16,857 nt of DNA from an uncultured Prevotella sp. (GTDB lineage Bacteria > Bacteroidota > Bacteroidia > Bacteroidales > Bacteroidaceae), in NCBI GenBank assembly GCA_905373605.1, contig CAJPTO010000045.1, positions 1 to 16,857 of the forward strand, written 5' to 3'. Below are positions 1 to 7,047 of the stretch, one piece after another. The notes beneath the pieces were generated by a model, which saw nothing but the letters and a program-made list of their open reading frames with translations, ran no database searches and was not told where the DNA came from. The first letter of the stretch is position 1, and every line of letters starts with the position of its first letter. The position numbers and the translations under genes are program-made.

Positions 1-190
1 TTTCTAGGTTTCTAGGTTCTCTAGGGCTCCTAGATTCTCTAGGGTTTCTAGGTTTCTAGGTTCTCTAGGGCTCCTAGATTCTCTAGGGTTTCTAGGTTTC
101 TAGATTCTCTAGGGCTTTCTAGATTTCCTAGAATCCCTAGGAAACCTAGGAACCTAGAGCTACTAGCCAGCCTAGAAACCCTAGAAAAAC
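1..190. repeat. CTAG-rich short tandem repeat array, open at the left edge
   Basis: The tetramer CTAG occurs 21 times here, at positions 4, 12, 21, 30, 39, 48, 56, 65, 74, 83, 92, 100 and onward to 181, so the spacing is almost always 8 or 9 bp. The word is roughly TTTCTAGGT. A higher-order 44-bp unit is visible: 2-45 is repeated exactly at 46-89 and again in decayed form after 90. Toward the right end the flanks switch to the complementary style (CCTAGAAACC), so the array is partly an inverted repeat. It ends just before the stop codon of the phosphate transporter gene. CTAG is usually rare in bacterial DNA, which makes the density striking. Function unknown. Confidence 0.9.
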
Positions 191-196
191 TGCTTG

Positions 197-1912
197 TTAT
201 GCCTCAACGCGGCGTGTTCCCATGCGCGCTTCAACCACGTTCACCACGTAGTCGCCCAGCTTCTCGCATTCGTTGATGATGTCCATGTACATCGTTCCCA
301 CGTTGTAAGTATACTCGTGGTTGTTGATGTCGTACACGTTTTGCGTGCGAAGCTGTGCGCGATAATTGTTCATCTCCGTCTCGATGTTGAACGAGCGGTT
401 GGTGTCAAGATGCTCTTTGCGGCCACGAATGATGATGTTCATCTGCGAAAGGCTGTCGTCGGTAAGCTCAAACATCTGGTGAATGCGTTCATATTGCTTC
501 TCGGTAAAGTCTTCTTTCGAACTCACCAGCCTGCTAATGGTGCGCGCAAGGTTATAACAACTGTCGCCGATACTCTCCAATTCGGTAATCTCGCGCATCA
601 TGTCGCGTATCTTTCCCTTGGTGTCGTCGCTCAAGTGGGCATCGCTCACCTGACTTAGATACTTCGCAATCTCTTGCTCCATGTTGTCGGCGATGTTCTC
701 ATATTTCTCTATTCGCGTGTATAGCTTATTGAAATTCGACTCATCGCGCGTGGCAATCAGTTCGCGAACCATGCCGAACATGCGCTGTATGCGCTCTGCA
801 AAGCTCGTTATCTCCTTGTGAGCCTCGAGCACAGAGAGTTCTGGAGTCTTCATGATGCCGGCCTGAATGAAGCGAAGGCGGAACTCTTCCTCCTCGTCTT
901 TCTTGCCAGGCTTGATTATCCAGCAAACAATCTTCTCTATCTGAGGTATGAACCAGATAAGTATGCCCGTGTTAAAGACATTGAAGAAGGTGTGGAACAT
1001 GGCCAGAACGATGGGCAATTTCATTGCCAACTCGGCGTGTGTGAGCTTCGGACCCTCGGGATCGTAGCCCACTAGGTCGCAAATCATCTCCACAAACGGG
1101 TAAAACACGATGAGCACCCACACAACACCTATCACGTTAAATACCAAGTGGGCCATCGCCGTGCGCCTTGCTTGCGTGTTTGCACCCAATGCAGCCAGGT
1201 TGGCTGTGGCTGTTGTGCCGATGTTTTCGCCCATAACCAGCGCAATGCCCAAGTAAATGGGCAATACACCCGTTGAACAAAGCAAGATGGTGATGGCCAT
1301 CACTGCCGCCGACGATTGTACGATGGTGGTTAACACCGTGCCGATGAGCAAGAAAACCAATATCGTGGAATAGCTGTTCACGTCGAACGAGCTGAAAAAG
1401 TCGATAACGCCCTTGTTATGTTGCAGGTCGAGCTGCTTGCCTGTGTCGCTCAGCAGCACCAAGCTGAAGAAAAGGAACGAGATACCAAAAAGAAAATCGC
1501 CTTTGTAGCGGTGCTTGCGGTTGTAGATGAGCGCAATACCTACTAGAAAGGCGGGGAATACAAAGTTGGTAAGGTCTACCGAATAGCCCAAAGACATTAT
1601 CCAGGCCGTGAGCGTGGTGCCGATGTTCGCGCCCATGATGACGGATATGGCCTGTGCTAGCGTCAATAGCCCGGCGTTGACGAACGAAACGGTCATCACC
1701 GTGGTGGCCGAAGACGACTGAACGGCGCAAGTAATGAACGTACCTGTGAGCATGCCCGTAAAGCGGTTGGTGGTCATCGCGGCCAATACGTGGCGCAACT
1801 GGGGACCGGCCATCTTCTGAAGCGCCTCGCTCATTATTTTCATGCCGTAAATGAGCAGTGCCAACGAACCCGCAATCTTAAAACTAAAAATCAGATAATT
1901 GCTTGTATCCAT
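197..1912 (-). CDS. Na+/phosphate cotransporter (NptA/PNaS family) with PhoU-like C-terminal domain
   Basis: This 571-residue inner-membrane protein should import inorganic phosphate with sodium. The N-terminal ~330 residues are hydrophobic and contain the duplicated family signature: QSSSAT (65-70) followed by GANIGTT (94-100), then QSSAA (199-203) followed by GENIGTT (228-234). Such paired QSS repeats are typical of the PNaS/SLC34-like family. From about residue 355 the protein is soluble, charged and helical, resembling a PhoU domain, which in this family is fused to the transporter and thought to tune it to phosphate status. The length is normal for this architecture. The ATG start at 1912 is followed directly by the first membrane segment. 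It is transcribed away from the nucleoside kinase gene, 88 bp apart. Substrate is inferred from family membership. Confidence 0.9.
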   Translation of the reverse strand: MDTSNYLIFSFKIAGSLALLIYGMKIMSEALQKMAGPQLRHVLAAMTTNRFTGMLTGTFITCAVQSSSATTVMTVSFVNAGLLTLAQAISVIMGANIGTTLTAWIMSLGYSVDLTNFVFPAFLVGIALIYNRKHRYKGDFLFGISFLFFSLVLLSDTGKQLDLQHNKGVIDFFSSFDVNSYSTILVFLLIGTVLTTIVQSSAAVMAITILLCSTGVLPIYLGIALVMGENIGTTATANLAALGANTQARRTAMAHLVFNVIGVVWVLIVFYPFVEMICDLVGYDPEGPKLTHAELAMKLPIVLAMFHTFFNVFNTGILIWFIPQIEKIVCWIIKPGKKDEEEEFRLRFIQAGIMKTPELSVLEAHKEITSFAERIQRMFGMVRELIATRDESNFNKLYTRIEKYENIADNMEQEIAKYLSQVSDAHLSDDTKGKIRDMMREITELESIGDSCYNLARTISRLVSSKEDFTEKQYERIHQMFELTDDSLSQMNIIIRGRKEHLDTNRSFNIETEMNNYRAQLRTQNVYDINNHEYTYNVGTMYMDIINECEKLGDYVVNVVEARMGTRRVEA

Positions 1913-1964
1913 AAATTAACTATAATGTGGTCTCTTTTTTCTTGTGACTTTGAAATATATTCTT

Positions 1965-1972
1965 TAACTTTA
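1965..1972 (+). promoter_or_regulatory. weak candidate -7 box for the nucleoside kinase gene
   Basis: TAACTTTA matches the Bacteroidetes -7 consensus TAnnTTTG at all but the last base and lies about 28 bp upstream of the ATG at 2001. CTTG at 1941-1944 could be the -33 part (20-bp gap). It is a one-mismatch hit and is only suggestive. Confidence 0.35.
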
Positions 1973-2000
1973 CGCCCACTAATTCTTAACTTCGATAAGC

Positions 2001-3662
2001 ATGAAACAATCCATACTAATACGCTGCAAAAATAATAAAAAAACCGCAAAGATTGCAATTGGCAGCACACTTTATGATGTTTTTCACGAATTAAATTTAA
2101 ATATGCCCTTCGGTCCCATCAACGCAAAGGTGAACAACAAGATTGAGGGCATGCATTTTCGCTTGTACCATAATAAGGACGTGGAGTTTCTCGGCCTGCA
2201 TGCGCCTTCGGCCTTGCGCGCCTACACGCGAACGCTCTTCTTTGTGCTCTGTAAGGCCGTGCACGACATTTATCCGCACAGCCAAGTGGTGATAGACATT
2301 CCCGTGAGCAATGGATATTACGTGAACCTAGACATACAACGCCCTGTTACGCCCCAAGATGTGGACTGCATTCGCCAACGAATGCAAGCCATTATCGATG
2401 CGCGCATGCCCATATCCCGACACGAAACCACCACTGAAGCGGCCATCGCCATGTTCCGCAAGGTGGGCGACGAGTCGAAAGTGCGACTGCTAGAAACCAT
2501 AGGGACGCTCTACACCACCTATTATGAACTGGACAGATACGTGGATTATTACTATGGCTCGCTGCTAACCAACACGCGCGAACTGAAACTCTTCGGCCTT
2601 GAGCCTTATTACGATGGGCTTTTGCTGCGCGTTCCCTCCTTGGCCGACCCCTCAAAGCTGGGCGAACTGGTGCGGCAAGACAAGATGTTCGAGATTTTTA
2701 AGGAGCACCACCGATGGCAACACATCCTCGGAATACGCACCGTGGGCGACTTCAACCGCGCCGTCACCAACGGTTTCAGTGCCGACCTCGTGCATGTGTC
2801 CGAGGCTTTGCAAGAAAAGAAGATTGCTCGCATTGCCGATGAGATTGCCGCACGCCCCGATGTGCGCTTGGTGCTCTTGGCCGGACCATCCTCTTCGGGC
2901 AAAACCACCACCTGCAAACGCCTCTCGGTGCAGCTCTTGGCCAACGGAATAAGGCCAGTACAGATTTCTCTTGACGACTATTTTGTTAACCGCGAACTCA
3001 CCCCAAAAGACGAAACGGGAGAATACGACTACGAAAGCCTCTACGCACTGAACATCCCTTTGCTCAACCAACAGCTTGCTGCTCTGTTCAGAGGCGAAGA
3101 AATACAGATGCCAAAATATAATTTTGTGGAGGGGCGCAGCGAACCAAACGGCAAGCTTTTGCGCTTGCCCAAAGACAGCATCCTGGTGGTTGAGGGCATA
3201 CATGCGCTCAATCCCGAACTAACGGCCCTCATCCCCGATGCCCAGAAGTATAAGGTGTACGCATCCGCCCTTACAACCATCTTGCTAGACGACCACAACT
3301 ACATCCCCACCACCGACAACCGGCTGCTTCGCCGCATCGTTCGCGACTACAAATACCGCGGCGTATCGGCCGCCGAAACCATCAAACGCTGGCCCAGTGT
3401 GAGGGCTGGCGAAACAAAATGGATTTTCCCCTACCAAGAACAGGCCGACGCCATGTTCAATACCGCCATGCTTTTCGAGTTGGCCATCATCAAAACGCAG
3501 GCCGAACCCTTGCTCGAACAAGTGCCAGAAAACAGCGAAGAATATTCTGAAGCCTATCGCCTGCGCAAGTTCCTGCGCTATTTCGCACCCATGCCCTTCC
3601 ACCAATTGCCGCCAACATCGTTGTTGCGCGAGTTTCTTGGTGGCAGTTCGTTCAGCTATTAG
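2001..3662 (+). CDS. nucleoside kinase (uridine kinase-like) with ThrRS-like N-terminal region
   Basis: The 553-residue cytoplasmic protein probably phosphorylates a nucleoside such as uridine for pyrimidine salvage. Residues 1-~250 look like the TGS-plus-second-domain region of threonyl-tRNA synthetase, an arrangement known for a bacterial subgroup of uridine kinase homologues. The kinase domain follows: P-loop GPSSSGKTT at 295-303, the LDDYF motif with D325/D326, VVEGIH with E398, and a basic RRIVRDYKYRG stretch expected of the lid region. The length is as usual for the family in Bacteroidetes. The ATG at 2001 is the start because the TGS-like strand begins at once (MKQSILIRC). The gene stands alone, divergent from the phosphate transporter. 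The exact nucleoside is not shown by the sequence. Confidence 0.85.
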   Translation: MKQSILIRCKNNKKTAKIAIGSTLYDVFHELNLNMPFGPINAKVNNKIEGMHFRLYHNKDVEFLGLHAPSALRAYTRTLFFVLCKAVHDIYPHSQVVIDIPVSNGYYVNLDIQRPVTPQDVDCIRQRMQAIIDARMPISRHETTTEAAIAMFRKVGDESKVRLLETIGTLYTTYYELDRYVDYYYGSLLTNTRELKLFGLEPYYDGLLLRVPSLADPSKLGELVRQDKMFEIFKEHHRWQHILGIRTVGDFNRAVTNGFSADLVHVSEALQEKKIARIADEIAARPDVRLVLLAGPSSSGKTTTCKRLSVQLLANGIRPVQISLDDYFVNRELTPKDETGEYDYESLYALNIPLLNQQLAALFRGEEIQMPKYNFVEGRSEPNGKLLRLPKDSILVVEGIHALNPELTALIPDAQKYKVYASALTTILLDDHNYIPTTDNRLLRRIVRDYKYRGVSAAETIKRWPSVRAGETKWIFPYQEQADAMFNTAMLFELAIIKTQAEPLLEQVPENSEEYSEAYRLRKFLRYFAPMPFHQLPPTSLLREFLGGSSFSY

Positions 3663-3765
3663 GGTGCTTTTGGTGGGCTGCTTGTTGGTTTCGACAATCA
3701 AAAAGCTACGCTTTTGAAACGAACAACCTTTGGCATAAGGGCGCATTTTCCGCCACCTTGTTTGG

Positions 3766-3871
3766 CTACCAGCGGTTGGTACGCACACTACCAGCGTTTG
3801 GTAGCCATACTACCAGCGTTTGGTAGCCGCGCTACCAGCAGCTGGTAGCCGCAGTACCAGCTGCATGGTAC
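3766..3871. repeat. five tandem 22-bp palindromic repeats (CTACCAG...TGGTAG)
   Basis: Units begin at 3766, 3788, 3810, 3832 and 3854, an exact 22-bp period. Each contains a small inverted repeat such as CTACCAGCGTTTGGTAG (3788-3804, repeated exactly at 3810-3826) or CTACCAGCAGCTGGTAG (3832-3848). The first and last units are decayed (TTGGTA; GTACCAG...GGTAC). Each unit could form a hairpin or bind a dimeric protein, and 22 bp is about two helical turns, so all sites would face the same side of the DNA. The array lies about 100 bp after the nucleoside kinase stop, in a gene-free gap. Function unknown; a terminator or operator-like role is possible. Confidence 0.9.
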
Positions 3872-4069
3872 TGGTACGAATGTGTGGAAACACCTTGGTA
3901 AGCGTAGCAGCCAAACCTCTTCTTTTTGGCAATAACGCGTTAACTTGTCTGCAAGATAACGTACGAGTTGGCTTCGCAGACGGACAATGGCTTGGAATGT
4001 TGAGGGACAACCACTGGAAATGGAGCATTAAAAAGTGAGATCTGGTACAGAAAAACAAGGAAATGTTAG
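3872..4069. other. intergenic stretch with no recognised content
   Basis: This belongs to the 438-bp gap between the nucleoside kinase stop and the AbiE remnant. Short open frames exist on both strands but have no recognisable motif, and the longer ones run into the palindromic array. No RNA gene or coding sequence is recognised here. It may be decayed DNA belonging with the broken toxin-antitoxin locus next to it. Confidence 0.5.
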
Positions 4070-4097
4070 TTTGATGTTCAATAATTTACTATCTTTG
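4070..4097 (+). promoter_or_regulatory. candidate promoter of the AbiE remnant
   Basis: TATCTTTG at 4090-4097 fits the Bacteroidetes -7 box TAnnTTTG exactly, and TTTG lies at 4070-4073 as a possible -33 box, with a rather short gap of 16 bp. Transcription would begin near 4104, so the GTG at 4102 would be at or just before the 5' end of the message. The in-frame GTG at 4138 may therefore be the real ancestral start. Confidence 0.55.
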
Positions 4098-4101
4098 TGC
4101 T

Positions 4102-4440
4102 GTGCAAAACAACTTATTCTGTCTGGGTAACATACCCGTGAGTACGGCCACCGTGGCTTCTCTTTTTTCAGAATTGAAGGCAGGAAACCAAAAGGTGCGG
4201 CAGCTTGAGTTGGGCGGGCAGCTCGTCCGACTTAAGAAAGGGCTTTATGTTGTTGCCCCTTCCGTGTCGCGCGTGCCGTTGTCTACCGAGCTCATCGCCA
4301 ACCATCTTTACGCCCCTTCGTATGTGTCTATGTCCACGGCCTTGCGTTATTACGGCCTTATCCCCGAGGCAGTTTACCTCTCCCAGTCGATGACGTTGAA
4401 GCACAGCCGCGCTTTCAGCACGCCGGTTGGTCGGTTTCCC
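4102..4440 (+). pseudogene. AbiEi-type antitoxin, N-terminal fragment
   Basis: About 113 residues match the Bacteroidetes type of AbiEi antitoxin (type IV toxin-antitoxin): a winged-helix start ending in LVRLKKGLYVV, then LIANHLYAPSYVSMSTALRYYGLIPE and an SMTLKHSRAFSTPVGRF-like stretch. In intact members this leads into a C-terminal domain of roughly another 80-100 residues. Here the recognisable sequence stops after TPVGRF and the frame runs on with unrelated residues to a stop at 4539. The DNA that follows instead codes, in another frame, for the end of the partner toxin. An internal deletion spanning both genes is inferred. The start is uncertain: GTG 4102 gives the longest frame, while GTG 4138 fits the promoter better. 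The antitoxin's repressor activity may partly survive but cannot be assumed. Confidence 0.8.
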
Positions 4441-4637
4441 AAGAGCGGGCACGGATGTTTAATAACGAGGAAGTTGCCAAGGATGAGCTTGTTGCAAGGC
4501 TTAAACTTAAGTTTGCCCAAACAGATATTGATAGGGTGAAGGCCGATGTGTTGCCGTTTGTGCGAAACGAAAGAGAATTAGACTTATGGACGAACAGCTA
4601 TTTCGAGCAATTGGCCGACATTCTGCAGGTTGAATGA
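4437..4637 (+). pseudogene. AbiEii-type nucleotidyltransferase toxin, C-terminal fragment
   Basis: In a frame different from the antitoxin fragment, the DNA reads SQERARMFNNEEVAKDELVA, followed by a helical stretch through RLKLKFAQTDIDRVKADVLP and ending in ELDLWTNSYFEQLADI before the TGA at 4635-4637. This resembles the last ~65 residues of Bacteroidetes AbiEii toxins (EVAKEEL..RL..KF...D.....DV..F......LD.W...YF..L). The nucleotidyltransferase core (GSxxxD region) that gives toxicity is gone, so the toxin should be inactive. An ATG at 4455 could in principle start a 60-residue peptide, but it lacks a promoter or leader of its own. The fragment ends 14 bp before a strong hairpin terminator. 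Confidence 0.8.
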
Positions 4638-4650
4638 GGCATCAGGCAAT

Positions 4651-4698
4651 GCAAAACCGCCATGCTGCACCCGTTAGGGCGTGGCATGGCGGTTTTGC
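4651..4698. terminator. bidirectional hairpin terminator between converging units
   Basis: GCAAAACCGCCATGC at 4651-4665 pairs perfectly with GCATGGCGGTTTTGC at 4684-4698 (15-bp stem, 18-nt loop). The stem begins with an A-run and ends with a T-run, so it can act as a Rho-independent terminator in both directions. It lies between the rightward AbiE remnant (ends 4637) and the leftward lipoprotein gene (ends 4714), as expected for a shared terminator. Confidence 0.85.
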
Positions 4699-4713
4699 TT
4701 GCGCAGAGCGGTG

Positions 4714-5139
4714 TTACTTTTTTGCGCGTTTGATGGCCTTGGTGTTGTAGAAGCGTTTGAATTCCTTTACACCGTCTGTTGTGTTAGCAGGTGTCATGGT
4801 GAGCCTGTCGCCATTAAAGACGCAACTGTAGATTCTTTGCACTTTACCAACAGGATTACATGTCAGCGTTTTATTGGCAAATGTGTACTTCCCGTGTTCA
4901 ATGTTACCTTGTGTATTCAGCTGTTCTGGGTTTTTGATTTCATAATTGCCGTTGTCGTAATAAAATTCGTAATGTGTGCCAGTGCTGCTTGCTTGTTGCT
5001 GCCAAATGCCAACTATTGGACTTTCTTCTTGGTCTTCGCCATCCTCGCTGGCGCATGCAGTGAACGACAATCCTGCTATCAGCAATGCGAACATTGTTGC
5101 AAAATACAATGCGCGGCTTTTTAAAAAGGTACTTTTCAT
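4714..5139 (-). CDS. small lipoprotein with lipocalin-like C-terminal domain
   Basis: The 141-residue protein starts with MKSTFLKSRA and a hydrophobic segment ending in GLSFTAC, giving lipidation at C29. Directly after it comes SEDGEDQEE, an acidic stretch resembling the lipoprotein export signals that send Bacteroidetes lipoproteins to the cell surface. The rest (IVGIWQQQ, YEFYYDNGNYEI, GKYTFANKTL, YSCVFNGDRLTMT) has the short alternating strands and G-x-W start of lipocalin-like beta-barrel lipoproteins common in this phylum. No ligand can be named. The ATG at 5139 is chosen because it gives a proper signal peptide; the frame stays open upstream to 5376, but that part is only translated intergenic repeat. 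A -7 box lies 36 bp upstream. Confidence 0.8.
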   Translation of the reverse strand: MKSTFLKSRALYFATMFALLIAGLSFTACASEDGEDQEESPIVGIWQQQASSTGTHYEFYYDNGNYEIKNPEQLNTQGNIEHGKYTFANKTLTCNPVGKVQRIYSCVFNGDRLTMTPANTTDGVKEFKRFYNTKAIKRAKK

Positions 5140-5174
5140 GTTCTTTTTCCTTTCTTTTGTTGAATTAATATGGG

Positions 5175-5182
5175 CAAAGTTA
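5175..5182 (-). promoter_or_regulatory. -7 box of the lipoprotein gene
   Basis: Read on the minus strand the sequence is TAACTTTG, an exact TAnnTTTG match, placing the transcription start near 5168 and giving a leader of about 29 nt before the ATG at 5139. No clear -33 TTTG is seen at the usual distance. Confidence 0.6.
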
Positions 5183-5260
5183 CGACAAATGGCGACAACT
5201 AAAAAGGCAAAAAAGATTTTTTGTGATTTTTTTAGCCTCGATAGGGCAGCGCGGAAAGGG

Positions 5261-5377
5261 TCTGACAAATCGGACAAGCCTGGCAAGTCTGACCAGTCTG
5301 ACATGTCCGACAAGTCTGACCAGTCCGACAATTCCGACAATTCTGACCAGTCCGGCCAGTCCGGCCAGCCCGACAAT
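5261..5377. repeat. 13 tandem copies of a degenerate 9-bp word (TCYGACMAR type)
   Basis: Units start every 9 bp from 5261 to 5369 without a slip: for example TCTGACCAG (5288, 5315, 5342), TCCGACAAG (5306), TCCGACAAT (5324, 5333) and TCCGGCCAG (5351, 5360). The array ends 4 bp before the stop codon of the sirtuin gene. Because 9 is a multiple of 3, it reads through as Ser-Asp-Lys/Gln repeats on one strand and Trp/Leu-Ser-Asp on the other, which creates false open frames. It is the longest of five arrays of this word in the window. Confidence 0.92.
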
Positions 5378-5381
5378 TCGG

Positions 5382-6086
5382 CTATAACTTCTCCATCAAC
5401 GCTTCCATTCCCTGTGAAGCACCCATGCGCAATTGCTTAACCTGGGTGGAATAACTCGTTTCCACCGGTTCGGGATCGATGAGATAAATGGGTGTTGCGG
5501 GCGGTGCGTAAGCCAAAAGGCCGGCGGCCGGGTAGACATTAAGCGACGTTCCGATGACAACAAGCACGTCGGCTTGGCTCACTGTGCGTGCGGCTAGGTC
5601 GATAAGCGGCACAGCTTCGCCGAAAAACACAATGAAAGGGCGTAGCCGCGAGCCGTCGGCTGCTTTCTCGTCGGGCGCAACAACGGCATCGTTTGGCGAC
5701 AATGTGCGGATGAAACGTGGGTTGTAAGGGTCGGCCGAAGAACACACCTTCAGCAGTTCGCCATGCAAATGAATGACATGCGAAGAGCCGGCGCGTTCGT
5801 GCAGGTCGTCCACGTTCTGCGTAATCACCGTTACTTGGCAGCGTTTCTCCAGTTCGGCAATCAGCAAATGCCCTTTGTTTGGCTTGGCTGCAAAGAGCTG
5901 TTGTCGCCTTTCGTTGTAGAATTGGTTCACCAAGTTGGGGTCGGCGAGCCATCCTTCGTGCGAAGCCACCTGCATCACGGGGTAGTTTTCCCACAATCCG
6001 TCGTTGCCTCTGAAAGTCTTGATGCCGCTTTCGGCCGACATCCCTGCGCCTGTAAGAAAGACGATGTGTTTGTTTTTTGTGCTCAT
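5382..6086 (-). CDS. SIR2-family NAD-dependent protein deacylase (sirtuin), no zinc cysteines
   Basis: A 234-residue cytoplasmic protein expected to remove acyl groups from lysine using NAD+. Visible motifs are GAGMSAESGIKTFRG (13-27), TQNVDDLHERAGS (89-101), the catalytic His in HLHGE (H108), and GTSLNVYPAAGL (179-190). FYNERR carries Y57 and R60, the Tyr-x-x-Arg pair that in class III sirtuins (SIRT5, CobB) recognises acidic acyl groups, so desuccinylase/demalonylase activity is a fair inference. The usual four zinc-binding cysteines are absent: only C83 and C115 exist, and the zinc-module region (about 115-148) is replaced by a cysteine-poor loop. Similar zinc-less sirtuins are known in this phylum, so it is probably functional. 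The ATG at 6086 lies just before the Rossmann start. Confidence 0.9.
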   Translation of the reverse strand: MSTKNKHIVFLTGAGMSAESGIKTFRGNDGLWENYPVMQVASHEGWLADPNLVNQFYNERRQQLFAAKPNKGHLLIAELEKRCQVTVITQNVDDLHERAGSSHVIHLHGELLKVCSSADPYNPRFIRTLSPNDAVVAPDEKAADGSRLRPFIVFFGEAVPLIDLAARTVSQADVLVVIGTSLNVYPAAGLLAYAPPATPIYLIDPEPVETSYSTQVKQLRMGASQGMEALMEKL

Positions 6087-6243
6087 GACGTTTCGGTTTT
6101 AATAAGTTTAACATCCCTGTGCGTTGCATCGTGACAATAATAGTGCCTTTCCCTTGCACATTGCGTGTTGCTAAGCACGGCTTGTGCGCGATGCCTTAAT
6201 CTGTTTGTGACAGAAAACAAGTGGCAGGTGGACTTGTCAATCG

Positions 6244-6251
6244 CAAATTTA
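6244..6251 (-). promoter_or_regulatory. candidate -7 box for the sirtuin gene
   Basis: On the minus strand this reads TAAATTTG, an exact TAnnTTTG match. It would give a start near 6237 and a leader of about 150 nt before the sirtuin ATG at 6086. No good -33 element is seen, so this is tentative. Confidence 0.4.
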
Positions 6252-6295
6252 GTGTTTTTTTTGCAAATTAGCGTATCGGATAGGATAAATAATTG

Positions 6296-6303
6296 TAACT
6301 TTG
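6296..6303 (+). promoter_or_regulatory. -7 box of the first FKBP gene
   Basis: TAACTTTG matches the -7 consensus exactly. Transcription should begin near 6310, giving a leader of about 36 nt to the ATG at 6346. This argues against the in-frame TTG at 6301 as start codon, since it overlaps the promoter itself. The region 6244-6303 may hold back-to-back promoters for the sirtuin and FKBP genes. Confidence 0.6.
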
Positions 6304-6345
6304 TGCCATTGTACGAAAAATAAAGAGATAAAAGACAACATTGTT

Positions 6346-6951
6346 ATGGACAAACTAAGTTATGCTTTGGGCCTGGGCATTGGCCGCCAATTGGCACAAA
6401 TGGGTGCGAACGACTTGAACATTGGCGACTTCGCACAAGCTGTTAAGGACATGATTGACGGCAAGGAACCGCAAGTGGCCACGGCCGAAGCACAGCAAAT
6501 CGTGGAAGATTTTTTCCGCAAGCAAGAAGAGAAACAACGCGCCGAGGCCGCCGAGAAACATAAGGGGGCTAAGGAAGCTGGCGAGAAATACTTGGCCGAG
6601 AATGCCAAGAAAGAGGGTGTGGTGACGCTGCCCAGCGGCTTGCAGTACCAAGTGTTGCAGGAAGGCAACGGCAAAAGCCCTAAGGCTACCGACCGCGTGG
6701 TGTGCCATTACGAGGGTATGCTGGTGGATGGAACGATGTTCGACAGCAGCATTCAGCGCGGCGAGCCTGCCACTTTCCCACTTAATGGCGTTATCGCCGG
6801 ATGGACAGAGGGCTTGCAGCTGATGAAGGAGGGTGCCAAATATCGCTTTTTCATTCCTTATCAACTGGGTTATGGCGAGCGCGGCGCAGGCAACTCCATT
6901 CCGCCTTTCGCCACATTGGTGTTCGATGTGGAACTCATTGAGGTGAAGTAG
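6346..6951 (+). CDS. FKBP-type peptidyl-prolyl cis-trans isomerase, cytoplasmic, Mip/FkpA-like
   Basis: A 201-residue protein that should speed prolyl isomerisation during protein folding. Residues 1-~85 form the charged helical N-terminal FKBP_N region that dimerises Mip-like proteins; residues ~90-201 are the FKBP domain beginning with LPSGLQYQVLQEGNG. Active-site positions match FKBP12: Y122, F132-D133, V149-I150, W153, Y176 and F193. There is no signal peptide or lipobox, so it acts in the cytoplasm, unlike its two downstream paralogues. The ATG at 6346 is preferred over earlier in-frame codons because of the -7 box at 6296-6303. It is first of three FKBP genes in a row, but the 303-bp gap with repeats before the next suggests a separate transcript. 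Confidence 0.92.
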   Translation: MDKLSYALGLGIGRQLAQMGANDLNIGDFAQAVKDMIDGKEPQVATAEAQQIVEDFFRKQEEKQRAEAAEKHKGAKEAGEKYLAENAKKEGVVTLPSGLQYQVLQEGNGKSPKATDRVVCHYEGMLVDGTMFDSSIQRGEPATFPLNGVIAGWTEGLQLMKEGAKYRFFIPYQLGYGERGAGNSIPPFATLVFDVELIEVK

Positions 6952-6952
6952 T

Positions 6953-7018
6953 AGTAAAGGAGTAAAAAGGAGTAAGGAGTAAAGGAGTAAAGGAGTAAAG
7001 GATTAAGTAGTAAAGGAG
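6953..7018. repeat. degenerate ~8-bp repeats (AGTAAAGG)
   Basis: Directly after the FKBP stop codon (TAG, followed by further in-frame stops) the word AGTAAAGG recurs about eight times with units of 7-10 bp (AGTAAAAAGG, AGTAAGG, AGTAAAGG three times in a row, ATTAAGT, AGTAAAGG). It is strongly purine-biased on the plus strand. It starts the 303-bp gap between the first and second FKBP genes; a weak AAAGCC/GGCTTT hairpin follows at 7020-7034. Confidence 0.85.
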
Positions 7019-7047
7019 AAAAGCCAATGGCTTTCTTTGCGATTTTT

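Noticed and set aside
1..190. CRISPR array at the left edge
   Set aside because: Units are 8-9 bp or 44 bp without distinct spacers; no cas genes.
3810..4058. Small open frames on both strands after the nucleoside kinase
   Set aside because: They overlap each other and run into the palindromic array, and show no family motif or start signal.
5140..5376. N-terminal extension of the small lipoprotein made of Trp/Leu-Ser-Asp repeats
   Set aside because: It is the 9-bp intergenic array read in frame; the signal peptide with lipobox starts at 5139 and a -7 box lies between the two.
4976..5440. Plus-strand open frame with Ser-Asp-Lys/Gln repeats
   Set aside because: Antisense to the lipoprotein gene and composed largely of the repeat array; a 9-bp period keeps any frame open.
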